In this document: piece after piece, positions 1 through 11,368 of the stretch
How the letters are laid out: each line of letters opens with the position of its first letter
How positions within the stretch are numbered: position 1 is the stretch's first letter
Assembly: GCA_017163975.1 (NCBI GenBank)
Contig: JAFFSR010000016.1
Span: forward strand, 1,090,001-1,154,000
DNA: 64,000 nt
Direction of reading: 5' to 3'
DNA from: Anastatus disparis
Lineage: Eukaryota; Arthropoda; Insecta; Hymenoptera; Eupelmidae
Translations under genes and position numbers: made by a program
Notes under the pieces: model-generated
Databases searched by the model: none
What the model saw: only the letters and a program-made list of their open reading frames with translations
What the model was told of the DNA's origin: nothing

Positions 1-640
1 TTATTCCAGGTTCCAGCAATGTCATCAATCGTCCTCTTGTCGATCCTAGTAAAATCTTTTCACCGCTTTTACATATTAAATGAGGGCTGATAAAAGAATT
101 TGATAAAGTTCTCGATAAAGAAGGGTGATGCTTCAAATACTTAGAAATCATCTTTACGAATATAACTCTGGTTACATTGAAAAAAGATATCTTTGATGGA
201 CCTTAAATTTGTGAAATGTTCTGGGACGAAGAATTCGTCAAAAGTATGAATGATACCGAGAAGGCAGCCTGGTTGAGTTTTAAAGATGTTGCAACAAAAT
301 TTTTTGGTAACAATAAAAATGAGAACTACAAGAGCATCGTACAAACTATGGTAGAGAATTACGAAAAATTAGGTTGCTTAATGAATTTGAAACCCCACTT
401 TCTCGATTCGCACATTGATGAATTTCCACCAGTCCTAGGTGACTACTTTCAAGAGCATGGTAAAAGATTTTATCAGGATATAAAAGAATCTGAACGTAAA
501 TGGCAAGGAAAATGAAGCATAAACGGGATAACTGACTATTGCTGGATGCTAAAAAGAGAAGTACAATCTAATAAGACGAAGAGGCGTAGAAATTCTTTGC
601 ATAGGTCGTTCGAAGACAAGCGTAAGTCAATTTAGCTCTT
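1..640 (+). pseudogene. Fragment of arthropod mobile-element-associated protein
   Basis: The best open stretch is 216-515 (99 codons), and recognisable pieces extend in other frames to the window start and to about 640. The protein shows LKPHFLDSHIDEFPP and EHGKRFYQDIKE, which resemble the conserved C-terminal block of a large family of uncharacterised, repeat-associated arthropod proteins (typically SLKxHFLHSHLDxFP and GERFHQDI). Upstream, 60-215 reads as the preceding part of the same domain once frames are switched, so the copy is frameshifted and truncated by the window edge. Function is unknown; I infer a decayed mobile-element gene rather than a host gene. The family match is from memory and was not searched. 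Confidence 0.55.
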
Positions 641-654
641 GTGCGAAATGATTT

Positions 655-910
655 TTGAGTAGTTTTTTGAGGTTATCTTCAAAATTAGTTGGTTAAATCT
701 CTCTTTGCATAACAAGTTTAGATTCAACAGGCCAAAATACATAAAAATAAAGCGTTTTTGATGTGCTGGAAACAACGTGTTCTGTTCTTTTCACGTTTTT
801 CTACAGAAACACTGTTTTTAAAAAGTTTTATGAGGTAACGTTTAAAATTAGGCGGTTGACTTGCTATTTTTGACGCCAGATTCGGATTCAGCGGAAAAAA
901 ATACAAAACA
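655..910. repeat. Diverged direct repeat downstream of the fragment
   Basis: Two related stretches, about 660-745 and 826-908, share the order GAGGTxAxxTTxAAAATTAG, then a sequence like GATTCAxC, then CCAAAATACATAAA or a variant. They are probably the 3' untranslated part of the element that supplied the fragment at 1-640. No coding potential is seen. Confidence 0.4.
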
Positions 911-1048
911 AAAGTATAGTTTCCATCCCAGAACCGACAACTTTTTTTTTGTGTGCCTGTGTTATTATTAATTTATTAATTTATTTTTAGAATGGAAAAA
1001 TTCTTGTATAATGATATTATTACTGATTTTCGACTTAAAAAGAAATTC

Positions 1049-1052
1049 ACAT
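1049..1052. repeat. Target-site duplication ACAT (left)
   Basis: ACAT directly precedes the 5' LTR and is repeated at 8512-8515 directly after the 3' LTR, as expected from integrase-mediated insertion with a 4-bp stagger. Confidence 0.75.
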
Positions 1053-1346
1053 TGTGAGCGCCGAGTTGTATTATAGGCATCTAATTGCTAAATTAAATAA
1101 ATATAATACACTAACATGCGATAAATAGCGTAGTTAGTAAATATTCTACGAATAGAAATTAATATAGTTAGTAATTAAGTATTTAAGTTAGTATAATTTA
1201 AAAGAATTTAAAGAAATAAAAGTATTAGCGCGGAAAGTTCATACGTTCCTGAATAACACACACAATCAAAGACATACATACATATACATCACACATCGAG
1301 AGCGCGCTTAAGCATCATATTGACTAAGCGCGCAAGAGAAAGGAGG

Positions 1347-1399
1347 CACCGGCAGCGTTCGCGCGCGCAGGACCACGCGCGCGAACGCTGGCGGTGCCA
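1347..1399. repeat. GC-rich hairpin in 5' LTR
   Basis: GGCACCGGCAGCGTTCGCGC pairs with its near-perfect reverse complement across a short loop of about 8 bases. This is very GC-rich for the window. In the 3' LTR the corresponding stretch near 7978-8010 has lost the left arm and mutated the right, so the hairpin is specific to the 5' copy. Confidence 0.7.
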
Positions 1400-1434
1400 A
1401 TCTATCAACGAAGAGGGGACTAGAATCCAGCGCC

Positions 1435-1442
1435 TATAAAAG
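1435..1442 (+). promoter_or_regulatory. LTR TATA box
   Basis: TATAAAAG lies within the LTR about 165 bp before AATAAA, a normal U3/R arrangement. The same box occurs in the 3' LTR at 8048-8055, where the polyadenylation signal has mutated from AATAAA to AACAAA. Confidence 0.6.
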
Positions 1443-1689
1443 CGGGGCAGCAGAGAGAAAGGCTCTCTTCTGCTTCGCCTCAGCTCAACTTAACTTGCTT
1501 TGCTTTTTGACACCAAGCACAGAAGAATCACCTACATGATTCTTCTATGCTCGTGCGCTTATTCACTTTATATTGTATAATTGTTTTATATAATTTAAAT
1601 AAAGAGTTGCGGCGAGCAACACACAATATCCTTATCCCATCCTAAAAGGTTAAGCCCCGCATACTAAGGCACTTGGTCTTCAGTATTAA

Positions 1690-2074
1690 GAGCAGGCCGG
1701 ATTTGCTGTCCTTGTCTAATTGGCATTTTTGTTATTTACTCAAGTACTAATCGGTGTATCTGCAAATTGAAGGTTAAGCGCAATAGATATTATTATTACA
1801 AATATTTATGCACAAGAAAAAAAAAATCTATCGCTTTGTTTTTGAGAAAAGTAAGGAACGCGAAAATATTATAAACATAATCTTTTACTTCGGCGTTCCT
1901 TACTTTTCTCGAAAACAAATCGGTAGATTTTTTTTTTCTTGTGCATAGATGTTCATAATAATAATATCTATTGCGCTCAACCTTTATTTTAAAGATACAC
2001 CGATTAATACTTGAGTAAATAACAAACAACTCAATTGTTACTCGGTCGGTATCAGGTTCTACTCCGGCCTGCCG
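1690..2074. mobile_element. Palindromic TTAA MITE, family C
   Basis: A 385-bp foldback element whose arms (starting GAGCAGGCCGGA on the left, and CGGCAGGCCGGAG read inward from the right) pair along most of the length. It is flanked by TTAA at 1686-1689 and 2075-2078. The other LTR has a single TTAA at the equivalent position (CAGTATTAACGGGC near 8296), which is the empty site and proves both ends and the duplication. It has no coding capacity. TTAA duplications are typical of piggyBac and Kolobok elements. Confidence 0.9.
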
Positions 2075-2289
2075 TTAACGGGCATTACCTATAACATAAA
2101 TAATCCTTTAATAACACTGGAGATAATTACCCACACTATACACTGATACACTCGAGCCCGCACCAGACAGCATAGCGACTTGTCTGGTTAACGGATTTAC
2201 AATTACAAGGCCGAAACACGGCGAGAATAAGACTCAGAGGAGTCAATAGAAGTGCGGCTTACTAGCCATAAGATAGTAGGACGTCACAC

Positions 2290-2307
2290 TGGCGCACGAA
2301 CAAAAGA
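2290..2307 (+). promoter_or_regulatory. Primer-binding site
   Basis: TGGCGCACGAAC begins one base after the 5' LTR. TGG at this spot is the standard complement of a tRNA CCA end. The donor tRNA was not identified. Confidence 0.6.
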
Positions 2308-2329
2308 TTTATTTTAGCGTTAATTGCGC

Positions 2330-2640
2330 ATAATATTTCAAAAACATAAAAGTTTGTATAATTAAACAAAATGCTTGCGAAATAATACACTAAGAAAAAA
2401 TCAAAACACAGTATATTAAAATACGTAAAATTAAACAAAAAATTTGTAAAACAATACATTAAGAAAAAAAACAGAATTAACAAGAAAACAAAATAGAAAA
2501 ATACGTAAAATTAAAACAAAATATTTATGAAATAATAAATTAAGAAAAAATCAAAAAATAAGGTTAAAAAATAGTAATATTTGTAAGATTTAACAAAATA
2601 TTCGTGAAGAATATATATAAAGAGATAGCCAGAAAACAAA
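2330..2640. repeat. Degenerate leader repeats
   Basis: Three to four diverged copies of an AT-rich unit of roughly 60-75 bp. Each has a core like CGTAAAATTAAACAAAAT followed by TTTGTGAAATAATACATTAAG and GAAAAAATCAAAA. They lie between the primer-binding site and gag. The rest of 2640-3820 is adenine-rich leader with no other structure that I see. Confidence 0.55.
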
Positions 2641-2679
2641 ATATTATATTTAATTTTGTAAATCAAAGAATTTAGCTAA

Positions 2680-2937
2680 ATGAATAATAAAATTACGACA
2701 GCAGAATTTATTGAAAATTCTGTCAAAAATAAAAATGAGAATATTAACACACAAAAACAACAAATATTGCATATCAAAGTAACAAAATTTTTAAGACAAA
2801 TACACCAAACACATAGTTTAAAACGCGAAATAAGAAAATTAGAAATCGAAATACAGAACATATACAAAGAATTAGACTATCTAACAAATTATAGTAAAAT
2901 AAACAACGAAAATTTAGGTAGCATTTTCGAACACTAA
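2680..2937 (+). CDS. Small coiled-coil leader ORF
   Basis: An 85-codon frame with an ATG in the leader of the LTR element. It is rich in Lys, Asn, Ile and Glu, with a heptad-like stretch from about residue 45 to 72 (SLKREIRKLEIEIQNIYKEL). I recognise no family. It may be a real small product or a chance frame in adenine-rich DNA; the coiled-coil spacing is the only argument for it. Confidence 0.25.
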   Translation: MNNKITTAEFIENSVKNKNENINTQKQQILHIKVTKFLRQIHQTHSLKREIRKLEIEIQNIYKELDYLTNYSKINNENLGSIFEH

Positions 2938-3821
2938 AACAAACTACTACCCAAAGCTTTGAAACAAATAAAAATGAATACACAACTCATTAACATATTA
3001 ATAAACAAAAATGAAAAATCAGTTAAGCACGAAATAAACAGAATAATAAAAGAAAATAGTACTAGCACAACAATAATTCACAATAAAAGATAAAAATTTA
3101 ACAGAAAATAACCAAACACATTAGTAACAATAAAACCATAAAACAATAAAAATAAATGAAAAATGAAATACACAAAACAATGTAAAAAACTCAAGTAAAA
3201 TAATTCACAATTAAATAATAAATAGTTTAACAAAACAACATATTAATAGTATAAAGCAAAAATAACGCCACACGTAGATCATAATATTAGAGATTTTGCG
3301 AAACAATCTAAAATGAAATAAATTAAAATTATCAAAATAACTAACATATCATCAAATAAAAGCAATAATAAACTTAAAAAGATCACATAACGCATTGTAG
3401 AACTAACACAAAAAAAATCAGTAAATTAAAACTAAAATACTCGTCATTTAATAAAATAAAATCAAATTATAAAGTCACAGTTATAATATTAACAAAGACA
3501 AATTCTCAAAGAGAGAGTATGAAATCAAAATTAACAGCAATAAATTCCACATACTACAAATCAAAACAAAGGATTACGATTGATAAGACATACCAGAGGA
3601 TAAACGAGTAAACAAGAATACTCAAAACTCTGAAGTATAAAGTCGTCAAATCAAATAACATAATATTTAAAATTTATAAAAGTAAATGAATACAGTATAT
3701 ACTTTGTATAAATTATATACAGTAGTAACTCTGTATAAACTTTAAAACAATTAAATTAAAAATAAATTTATTAAACATAAAATAATTATTCTTTTTTAAT
3801 ATAAAATTAAAATTTATTAAA

Positions 3822-5025
3822 ATGGCGGGTAGAAGATCGTTTCAAATTATGAGAGAAATCCAGGACAATGCAGTCGAGGATAAACAAAACGCTAACAGAG
3901 ATTGGCAAAACGCGATTACATATGAACTAAAAGAATTAAACGAACAACATGAAGCTGCGGAAAAAAGGTTGGATGCGCTGGAAGACCACCAGACATCACA
4001 ACAATTATTAACAATAAATGATAATACACTAGAACAAATAGATGCATTATCAAACTCAATAGCTAAATTAAAAGAAGAATATAAAATAAAATTCACAACA
4101 CTACAAAGACAAATGAAAGCAGTTGAAATCGAAAATATAAATTTTAAAATTGCTAATACTACTTTAAACGAAGAAATACAAAATTTAAATGAAAAATTAC
4201 TAGATATAGAAGCGCAAAACACACGTATAAATAGAGACATTGACAGCATAAATAATGAAAACGAAACAGAAATAAATAATATAAAAGAACAAATAAAAAA
4301 TATAAATAGTAATCCTCAAAACACAAATACAAACACAAACAAAAACACACAGCACAAAATTAAAATGCCAATCCCAAAATTTAACGGGTACGAAAATGAA
4401 AGGCCAATTAAATTTTTAAATGAATTAAACACGTATAAAACATTTACAAAACCATCACCTAGCGAATTGCACTGTATATTAATACAAGCGTTACAAGGAA
4501 TGGTATTATATAAACAACTCAGAGATAAATAACTTTGAAGAGTTTGAAAAAATATTCAAAAAAAGATATTGGAATTCAAATATCCAAAGAAAAGCTCAAA
4601 GAAAAATTAAATATGGATCTTACCAAGAAAACGGTAAAATATCGCGCGTGGACTATGCCACATACATGCTAGGTCTTGCAAAAGAACTAGAGTTGTCAAT
4701 CACGGAAAATGAATTGATAACGAAAATAGGTCTTCACTTCGATAGAAATGTTAGATGTGCAGTAAATGGTCAACCCGAAAAAACAAAATCATCATTATTC
4801 AGAATTTTAGAAGATTTTAACTATGATGATCAAATAGGAAATCGACACAAACAAACATCTACACAACAAACACAAAATACACATAACACATACACAAGAC
4901 AAAAAGAAACGAACACAAACGACACTAATACACAACAACCGTGGCAAACACGTAACATAAATCATATACAGACAACAAACACGGAAAACAAAAAACAAGG
5001 GGATTATCGAGGGAATAGAATCTAA
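3822..5025 (+). pseudogene. gag: gag of the 1053-8511 LTR element (frameshifted)
   Basis: Starts at an ATG with purines just upstream. Residues about 25-165 form a long coiled coil. Then comes a retrotransposon capsid start (PKFNGYENERPIKFL), the usual opening of the gypsy-type capsid domain. The frame ends at 4532, and the capsid continues from about 4500 to 5025 in a neighbouring frame (FEEFEKIFKKRYW and so on), so one indel near 4497-4503 breaks the gene. The C-terminus is Gln/Thr/Asn-rich and no CCHC zinc knuckle is visible. The protein would assemble particles in the cytoplasm. It overlaps the protease frame at about 5003. Confidence 0.75.
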
Positions 5026-5737
5026 TGCTCTGATAGATACAGGAAGTAAAGTCACCTATATATCAGAAGAATTTTATTCAAATAATTTAAAGATATTTAA
5101 AAATTGTTTAACAATGCCATTGACAGGCAAAGTTGTAAAAAATGCCACAGGCACAAAATCAGCAAGATTAACAAAACAAATATATGCCAATGTAAAAATT
5201 AACAATTTACAAACAAAAATAATATTTATAATAATACCACAATTAGATAAACAATGTATAATCGGGTATGATACCCAGAAAATACTCAATATGCTTATTA
5301 ATACGCGGCGCGAGGAAATGAATTTCCAGATAAATAATAGAGATGATATAATATCATATAAAGTAAAAACTATAAATAAAAATGAATACTCGACTCTACA
5401 TATAGAGATCGAAGAATTAAATGAAGTGAAAAGCTTCAATAATAAAAATAATATGGCAGAAAAATGGCCAGAAAAAAGAAAAATTAAAAGAAAAATTAAA
5501 TCTAAAAGATTAAATAAATTAAACAAAGAAAAAATGAAAAAGTTTATGATAAAAGATAGAAAATTATTTAAAAGAAAGCCCGTATTAATTAAAAAGCATG
5601 AAAACAAATTCATAACAATAAAAGATAAACTAAACCTAAATAATGTAAAGTTAACAAGTGAAATAGATGCGAAAACTGAGAACTTAAATGGGACAAACAT
5701 AAATGTAAAATATAAATATCACAAACAAATTAAATAA
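5003..5737 (+). CDS. Retroviral-type aspartic protease with basic tail
   Basis: The frame carries ALIDTGSKVTYIS, the D-T-G active site of a retropepsin, about 15 codons in, and IIGYD near residue 90 as the C-terminal half. After the protease comes a 140-residue Lys/Asn-rich tail (for example KRKIKRKIKSKRLNKLNKE) with no RT motif. Relative to gag the frame is shifted by +1 across an overlap of about 20 nt. That could be programmed frameshifting or simply decay. The role would be Gag cleavage. In a complete element RT should follow here; it is absent. Confidence 0.7.
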   Translation: MIEGIESNALIDTGSKVTYISEEFYSNNLKIFKNCLTMPLTGKVVKNATGTKSARLTKQIYANVKINNLQTKIIFIIIPQLDKQCIIGYDTQKILNMLINTRREEMNFQINNRDDIISYKVKTINKNEYSTLHIEIEELNEVKSFNNKNNMAEKWPEKRKIKRKIKSKRLNKLNKEKMKKFMIKDRKLFKRKPVLIKKHENKFITIKDKLNLNNVKLTSEIDAKTENLNGTNINVKYKYHKQIK

Positions 5738-5865
5738 TGATAATAAGTAAAAAACAAAAATCTAATTTAATATTAAAAATAACATAAAAACACAAAACTA
5801 CACAGCCTCTACAGAACTTTCTTAGAAAAAAGTAGAAAATTATCTGATGTAAATGATAATTAGAT

Positions 5866-5976
5866 AACAAAATTCTTTGATACATACGATGGACCTTATA
5901 CGGTCAAAAATGTAATCGACGAAAATGATAATAAATGAAGAACAAGAATAAGTAACCTAAAATCATTCTATATGCA
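5866..5976 (+). pseudogene. Integrase C-terminal remnant
   Basis: One frame reads FFDTYDGPYTVKNVIDEND, then a stop, then RTRISNLKSFY. This matches the end of gypsy-type integrases, where a 'YDGPYxVxxV' strand is followed by 'xxxVSNLKxY'. It lies 130 bp after the protease frame, so the deletion that removed RT, RNase H and the integrase core has its right breakpoint just before this point. Confidence 0.6.
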
Positions 5977-6316
5977 AAAATCCACAAAAACTTAAAGATA
6001 AAAAGAAACATTTATGTAATATTATAGAATACCAAATTAAGTATTTAATTACATAAATATTAAACATAAATAGTTAAACTTAATTATTAAAAAAGTATTG
6101 AAATTTTTTTAGGTGATTTAGAATATTTAATTTGGTATAAGTAAACTTAGAATTCAAGTATTAGATACAAATCTTGTGATTTAAAAAATTATTAATTAAA
6201 CTCAAATTATTATCATTATCATAAGTTACCAATATAAAATATAAGCAAAACATTTGCATTTAATATAGTCGAAATTTTAGGATACATAAGATAGTTAAAT
6301 CCACAAAAGTGCTTAA

Positions 6317-6697
6317 GAAGGGGCCGAACTATCTGTCTCTGTCTAATAGCGTTTTTCATTATTTATATAAACACTATCCTTTATAACAAGAAAAAAATAG
6401 TAGCCCCAGCTAGATATTAGTATAATTAGTAAATTTTGTAATAACAATAAAATTTTTTACCGCATAGTTTTTGACTAATTAGAGACCTACTAGCAATCTA
6501 GAATATAATCTATCTTTTTTTGGTAGGTCTCTAATTATTCAAAAACTACGCAGTGAAAAAATTTTGTTATTATTACAAAATTTACTTATTATAATAATAT
6601 CTAGCGGAGGCTGCTATTTTTTTCTTGTTATACCGGATAGTGTTTACATAAATGATGAGAAACGCTATTAGACAAAGACAGATAGTTCGGCCCCCTC
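6317..6697. mobile_element. Palindromic TTAA MITE, family A copy 1
   Basis: 381-bp foldback element flanked by TTAA (6313-6316 and 6698-6701). Ends read GAAGGGGCCGAACTATCTGT on the left and the near-perfect complement on the right. The arms run almost to the centre near 6500. Near-identical copies are at 26470-26842 and 37069-37448. Confidence 0.9.
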
Positions 6698-7301
6698 TTA
6701 AGCACTAGAATATAAACAAAACGATAGATATAAGAATTAGTATATAGAAACAAGAATATCACACAAATTAAAATAATGTCTCGAAACTTAAATAGTATTA
6801 GGCAGCGGTGCTCAACTAGCACAGTGACACTCAATAATTAAAATAATAAATGTAAATGTTAAATCAATCATTAAAAGAGAAAATTTTTTTTTATTAAATA
6901 TACTTAAAAAACAGTTCAATACATTAGAAAAGAATCATGATTGATTTAACATAATATTGAATAAAGTTAATACACAAAAAATCTATAAAAGTTAAATGTT
7001 AATATAATTAATTACTAATAAATTAGATCACAAATATAATTTTAAAGTAAGAAAGAAATAAAAAATAGTGAATTTAAAATAATAAAAGAAAAAAGCTGGA
7101 GAAAAGAAAGAAAGACATAAAAAGAAAAATAACTTTAAATGAAAATAAAAATGTGTTATGGGAGATTTAAATAAATAACTTTAATAAATAAAAAACGGTA
7201 AAACAAGACTCATAATAAAATAAAAACCATTAAGAAATTAAGGAATAAAAAGAATATTCTCGTAACAAATCCAAGGTGATTTGCAAAATTAACAAATTAG
7301 A

Positions 7302-7372
7302 GTTCGCTGGCTTAGTTAACTATAGCACGGGGCTCGTTAATTCGTCGACGCGAGTTCGATCCCCGACTTGGT
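7302..7372 (+). repeat. tRNA-like sequence (possible SINE head)
   Basis: TGGCTTAGTTAACT resembles an A box and GAGTTCGATCCCC a B box, about 44 nt apart as in tRNA genes. The acceptor arms do not pair, so this is not a functional tRNA. It may be a fragment of a tRNA-derived SINE. Confidence 0.3.
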
Positions 7373-7677
7373 CACTTTTCCATTCGACTCTATCATAAAA
7401 TGACATCATGTGAAACAATATGTTCACAAATAATGAAGAAACTCAGAGAACGAGTTTCGAGTCTTGCTTACCATAAAACAATAAAAATAAAAGAAACAAA
7501 ATTTTTTTTAAGTATAGTATATAGTTTGAAGCTCATATAACACATTTAAAACCCATGTAATTTAACTAGTTTTGTGCTCTATGTAAATAAATGTAATTTT
7601 TTCTTTTGTTTTTCTTGCTTACGTTATCGATCAGTAATTTTAATTTAGTATTTGAAAACAGAAAAAATTAATTTATT

Positions 7678-7688
7678 TAGGGGGGCAA
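7678..7688 (+). promoter_or_regulatory. Polypurine tract
   Basis: TAGGGGGGCAA lies immediately before the 3' LTR, the expected plus-strand priming site. The 6840-7677 stretch before it is adenine-rich and non-coding apart from the tRNA-like piece. Confidence 0.6.
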
Positions 7689-8511
7689 TGTGAGCGCCCA
7701 GTTGTATTGTAGGCTTCTAATTGCTAAATTAAATAAATATAATACACTAACATGCGATAAATAGCGTAGTTAGTAAATAATCTACGAATAGAAATTAATA
7801 TAGTTAGTAATTAAGTATTTAAGTTAGTTTTAATTTAAAAGAATTTAAAGAAATAAAAGCATAAGCGCGAAAAGTTCATACGTTCCTGAAAAACACACAC
7901 AATCGAAGACATACATACATATACATCACACATCGAGAGCACGCTTGAGCATCATATTGGCTAAGCGCGCAAGAGAAAAGCAGGACCACACGCGCAAACG
8001 CCGATGGTGCCAATCTATCAACGAAGAGGGGACTGGAATCCAGCGCCTATAAAAGCGGGCCAGCAGAGAGAAAGGCTTTCTTCTGCCTCGCCTCAGCTCA
8101 ACTTAACTTGCTTTGCTTTTTGACGCCAAGCACAGAAGAATCACCTACATGATTCTTCTATGCTCGTGCGCTTATTCACTTTATATTGTATAATTGTTTT
8201 ATATAATTTAAACAAAGAGTGGCGGCGAGCAATACACAACATCCTTATCCCATCCTAAAAGGTAAAGCCCCGCAACTGAGGCACTTGGTCTTCAGTATTA
8301 ACGGGCATTACCTATAACATAAATAATCCTTTAATAACACTGGGGATAATTACATACACTATACACTGACACACTCGAGCCCGCACCAGACGGCATAGCG
8401 ACTTGTCTGGTTAACGGATTTACAATTACAAGGCCGAAACACGGCGAGAATAAGACTCAGAAGAGTCAATAGAAGTGCGGCTTACTAGCCATAAGCTAGT
8501 AGGACGTCACA
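7689..8511 (+). repeat. 3' LTR
   Basis: 823 bp, TG...CA, collinear with 1053-2288. It has one TTAA where the 5' LTR holds MITE C. AATAAA has become AACAAA, and the GC hairpin is degraded. Confidence 0.85.
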
Positions 8512-11368
8512 ACATACATTAAACAAATGATGATATGTGTTGCAATTTTTACGAATTTGTTTATCCAAGGACTGAAAAAACAACTTATATCTGTCATCAC
8601 TTAATAGAGATTTCTTATGGCAAAATATCATGCTGTAGAAGAAGGATTGAATCCATAGTTTTATTTTAGTTTTCCTCTTTAAAAGCCAAGGATAATCTGA
8701 CTTCTTATACTTCTGAAGTTTCTAAAGTTCTGATATTGTCGTTATAATGGTGAAAAATTATCACTTAATAGAAAAAACCCGCTGTCAGGACAAGGGGAAG
8801 TATCCCAATAAGGCTAAAAAAGAAAAACGTAAGTTAACGTTGAAAAATGAAAATTTTTGTTCCACTAACTAAAATAGAATGTTAATTTCAATTAAAAAAA
8901 ATAAAATAGAATTATATTAAAATAGTTGACATAATTTCTTTTAACATTGCTAAAATTTTGAAATGTAAAATAACGTAACTATTTTTTACGCACAACTTGT
9001 ATCCGATTATATATATGCATTAAATAAGAAATCCCTAATCCTAACGATGGATCATAAAAAAAATTGCTTTTTTACAAATGCTTTTAAGGATTTGAAAGCA
9101 GGAGAAAAAACGTAAATTTTTAAAAGTTAAATAACGTAACTATTTTTTCACACAAGTTGTATTTGATTATACATGTAAATTTACGTTTCAAAATTAAAAA
9201 TTGAAAGGCTGTGGAGGCAGGTAATAAAATAAATTCAATGTAATATAAATATATTTGAAATTCAGATAAAAATCAGCTGAATTCCAATCAAAATTCACCT
9301 AAAATTAGTAGAAATCAATTAAAATTTAGTTAACTATTAGCTGATGTTTAGCTAATCTTCATCTAAATATTGTACAGATTTAGCTATCTTTAATATTGAA
9401 TTCAGCTAACTTTTGGTTGAATGTAGCTAACTTTTATGAAATTTAGTTTAACTTCAGGAAACTGTTCACGACACATATTAAATGGCTTTTTTTCTTTGGA
9501 TGGAGATAATGTTATTTGTACTATAAAAACTATTTTTTCTGCATTTTTCCCATTCAAAAATTCAGCGTGAATTGAATATTTCACTAGCATTCTAATTTAT
9601 AGTCATGTTCCATTACAAAGGCCGTCGTTGAAATTTAAATGTTTTAAAAGAATAATAATAGCACCAACTTTTAATTTTATAATTTATGTGGTGATAGTCC
9701 ATCAGCTGTAATGGAATTTAAAAATTTTATAAGTAACATAACATCTAAATTTTTACTATTATCATCTTCTGTTAGAATCTATACCTAAGTATTCAATAGT
9801 TCGTTCTTTTATAATATCGAATATTTTATAATTAATATTTATTACGTCATTATTCATAGGTGCTAATATAACTTTACCATTTAAATTTATTTTCTTGTAT
9901 TATTATATCATAAGGTATTCCGACTTATTCATTTTATTCTTCATAAATGTTTGAATATTTACCTTTACCTATATTCAGTAACCATCATCTAAAATTGTTG
10001 TCATCGTTGGATATCCTGAGATTTTCATTTAATGTCATGCAATTTACTTTTGGCCACAAATAACTGTTCTTGACAAAATTTTCAATAACTTCAATGCGAC
10101 TGCCATGTTTTACACCTAGTAATGTTCATCTAAAATCCCCTAATACAAGTAACTATTAAGGTGGGTTTCTAGGTCATGTTATTCTCCAAAAAATCCACCT
10201 GAAAACTAAATTTGTGTACGGAAGAAATAATATTCAAAATTATTCCAAAGAAAATAAAAAATGAAAAAGTTCTAAGTGCGTTTTTCGTTACTTAACACAC
10301 CCCCCTTACTAAGAAAATCTGTCGTCCTTGATAGTAATAGATGGTCGCGAAACGAGCAAGCATCAGGAGTCCCAAGAAAACCTGCATTATAAAATAAAAA
10401 TACATTAGTTATGAAAAGAAATAATAAAATAGCGGATGGAAGAGAAAGGTAAAATTTTGGGAAAAGATTGGCATTTCAATAATGTAAGTAGGAGATGTAG
10501 TGTGTATGGGATCCTGCTTTACAAAACGAATTTTAAATTTATATTAGTAAAAAAAAATTTAATGTTTTAGAACTTAATTTTGAAAATTGTTAATATTCAA
10601 AACAAATACTGTTTTAACTTGGAAGAAATTTAAATGCAACGGTAATATATATGTTTAATTGTTGAGATATAAATTGATCTAACGGACGAATTAAAGAAAA
10701 AAAAATGATAAAGTTAAGTAAGTGAATTTAAAGTGAAGATAATGTAGTTCAGTTTCTATGAATTTAATCGCTTATTGTTCTAGTAATAGACTATAAAGAC
10801 TAAAGATATTAATCGTTATGTCTGGATAATTTTAGTTATTTTATTTTTCTCTTCTTCCTTGCCTGGAGGTGGTCAATTCATCCGTCTTCACAGAAGAAGC
10901 GGGGTTCTCTTCCATTCACCCCCCCCCCTGCAGGTGGGTTGATTTTTGTTTTGTTGCTGCCTCATAATATAGACAGTACGGTTGGCCAAGCATGGTTATA
11001 CATTAGGCCGTTGATGATGTTGAGGTAGGTCAGCAGTTCATTGCTGGAGGTATTGGTTTTTGCCTCTTGTCCATTCACCTAAAACAAAAGTGTATTGAAG
11101 GAATCGTTTTGTAAATTAGTTAAGTTAGTCGCATGCTGAGGTTAATTAAACGCATAATACATTTGGTTAGTAAGCATTAGTAAATTTCAAACATTAGTCA
11201 AGTTGAAGGTCGGTTACACACGAATTAAGCGGATTCTTGAATGCAGGGGTATAAGGGGTGTTGGTATTTTGGAGTATTAGACGTAACGCCTGTCGGATTA
11301 CTTGGTGATCGGTCAAGGATAAGGGATGCTCGTCAGTTTCATCAGGCACCTAGTTAGATGTGGTTTCC
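8512..11368. other. Non-coding stretch
   Basis: No supportable gene is present. About 9240-9440 holds loose AGCTAA/TTTAGCT-type words that recall the satellite at 63260-63545. A run of ten C occurs at 10919-10928, and CACACCCCCC at 10301-10310 is a GC-richer island. Otherwise it is AT-rich with only short chance frames. Confidence 0.5.

Larger units (their letters stand above)
1053..2288 (+). repeat. 5' LTR, enlarged by a MITE
   Basis: The repeat opens with TG and closes with CA. It is 1236 bp because a 385-bp MITE sits inside it; without that it matches the 823-bp 3' LTR closely. It contains a TATA box (TATAAAAG at 1435), an AATAAA polyadenylation signal at 1598-1603 and a strong GC-rich hairpin at 1347-1399 whose left arm is missing from the 3' LTR. 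Confidence 0.85.
1053..8511 (+). mobile_element. Internally deleted Gag-PR LTR retrotransposon
   Basis: Two long terminal repeats begin TGTGAGCGCC and end GGACGTCACA (1053-2288 and 7689-8511). They bound an internal region with a primer-binding site, a long leader, gag, an aspartic protease and a polypurine tract. The flanking tetranucleotides are both ACAT (1049-1052 and 8512-8515), a target-site duplication, so both outer edges are original. No reverse transcriptase or RNase H is found, and only the C-terminal tail of an integrase remains at 5866-5976. The element is therefore an internally deleted copy that needs enzymes in trans. Two TTAA MITEs (1690-2074 and 6317-6697) entered later. A Ty3/gypsy-type origin is likely from the gag and protease but cannot be confirmed without RT. 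Confidence 0.85.

Noticed and set aside
3842..4249. 135-codon antisense frame opposite gag
   Set aside because: Ser/Phe/Cys-rich shadow of the coiled-coil codons of gag.
4980..5030. Programmed -1 frameshift between gag and protease
   Set aside because: The protease frame is +1 relative to gag and gag already has another indel, so decay is equally likely.
7302..7372. Functional tRNA gene
   Set aside because: A and B boxes are present but the acceptor and anticodon stems do not pair.
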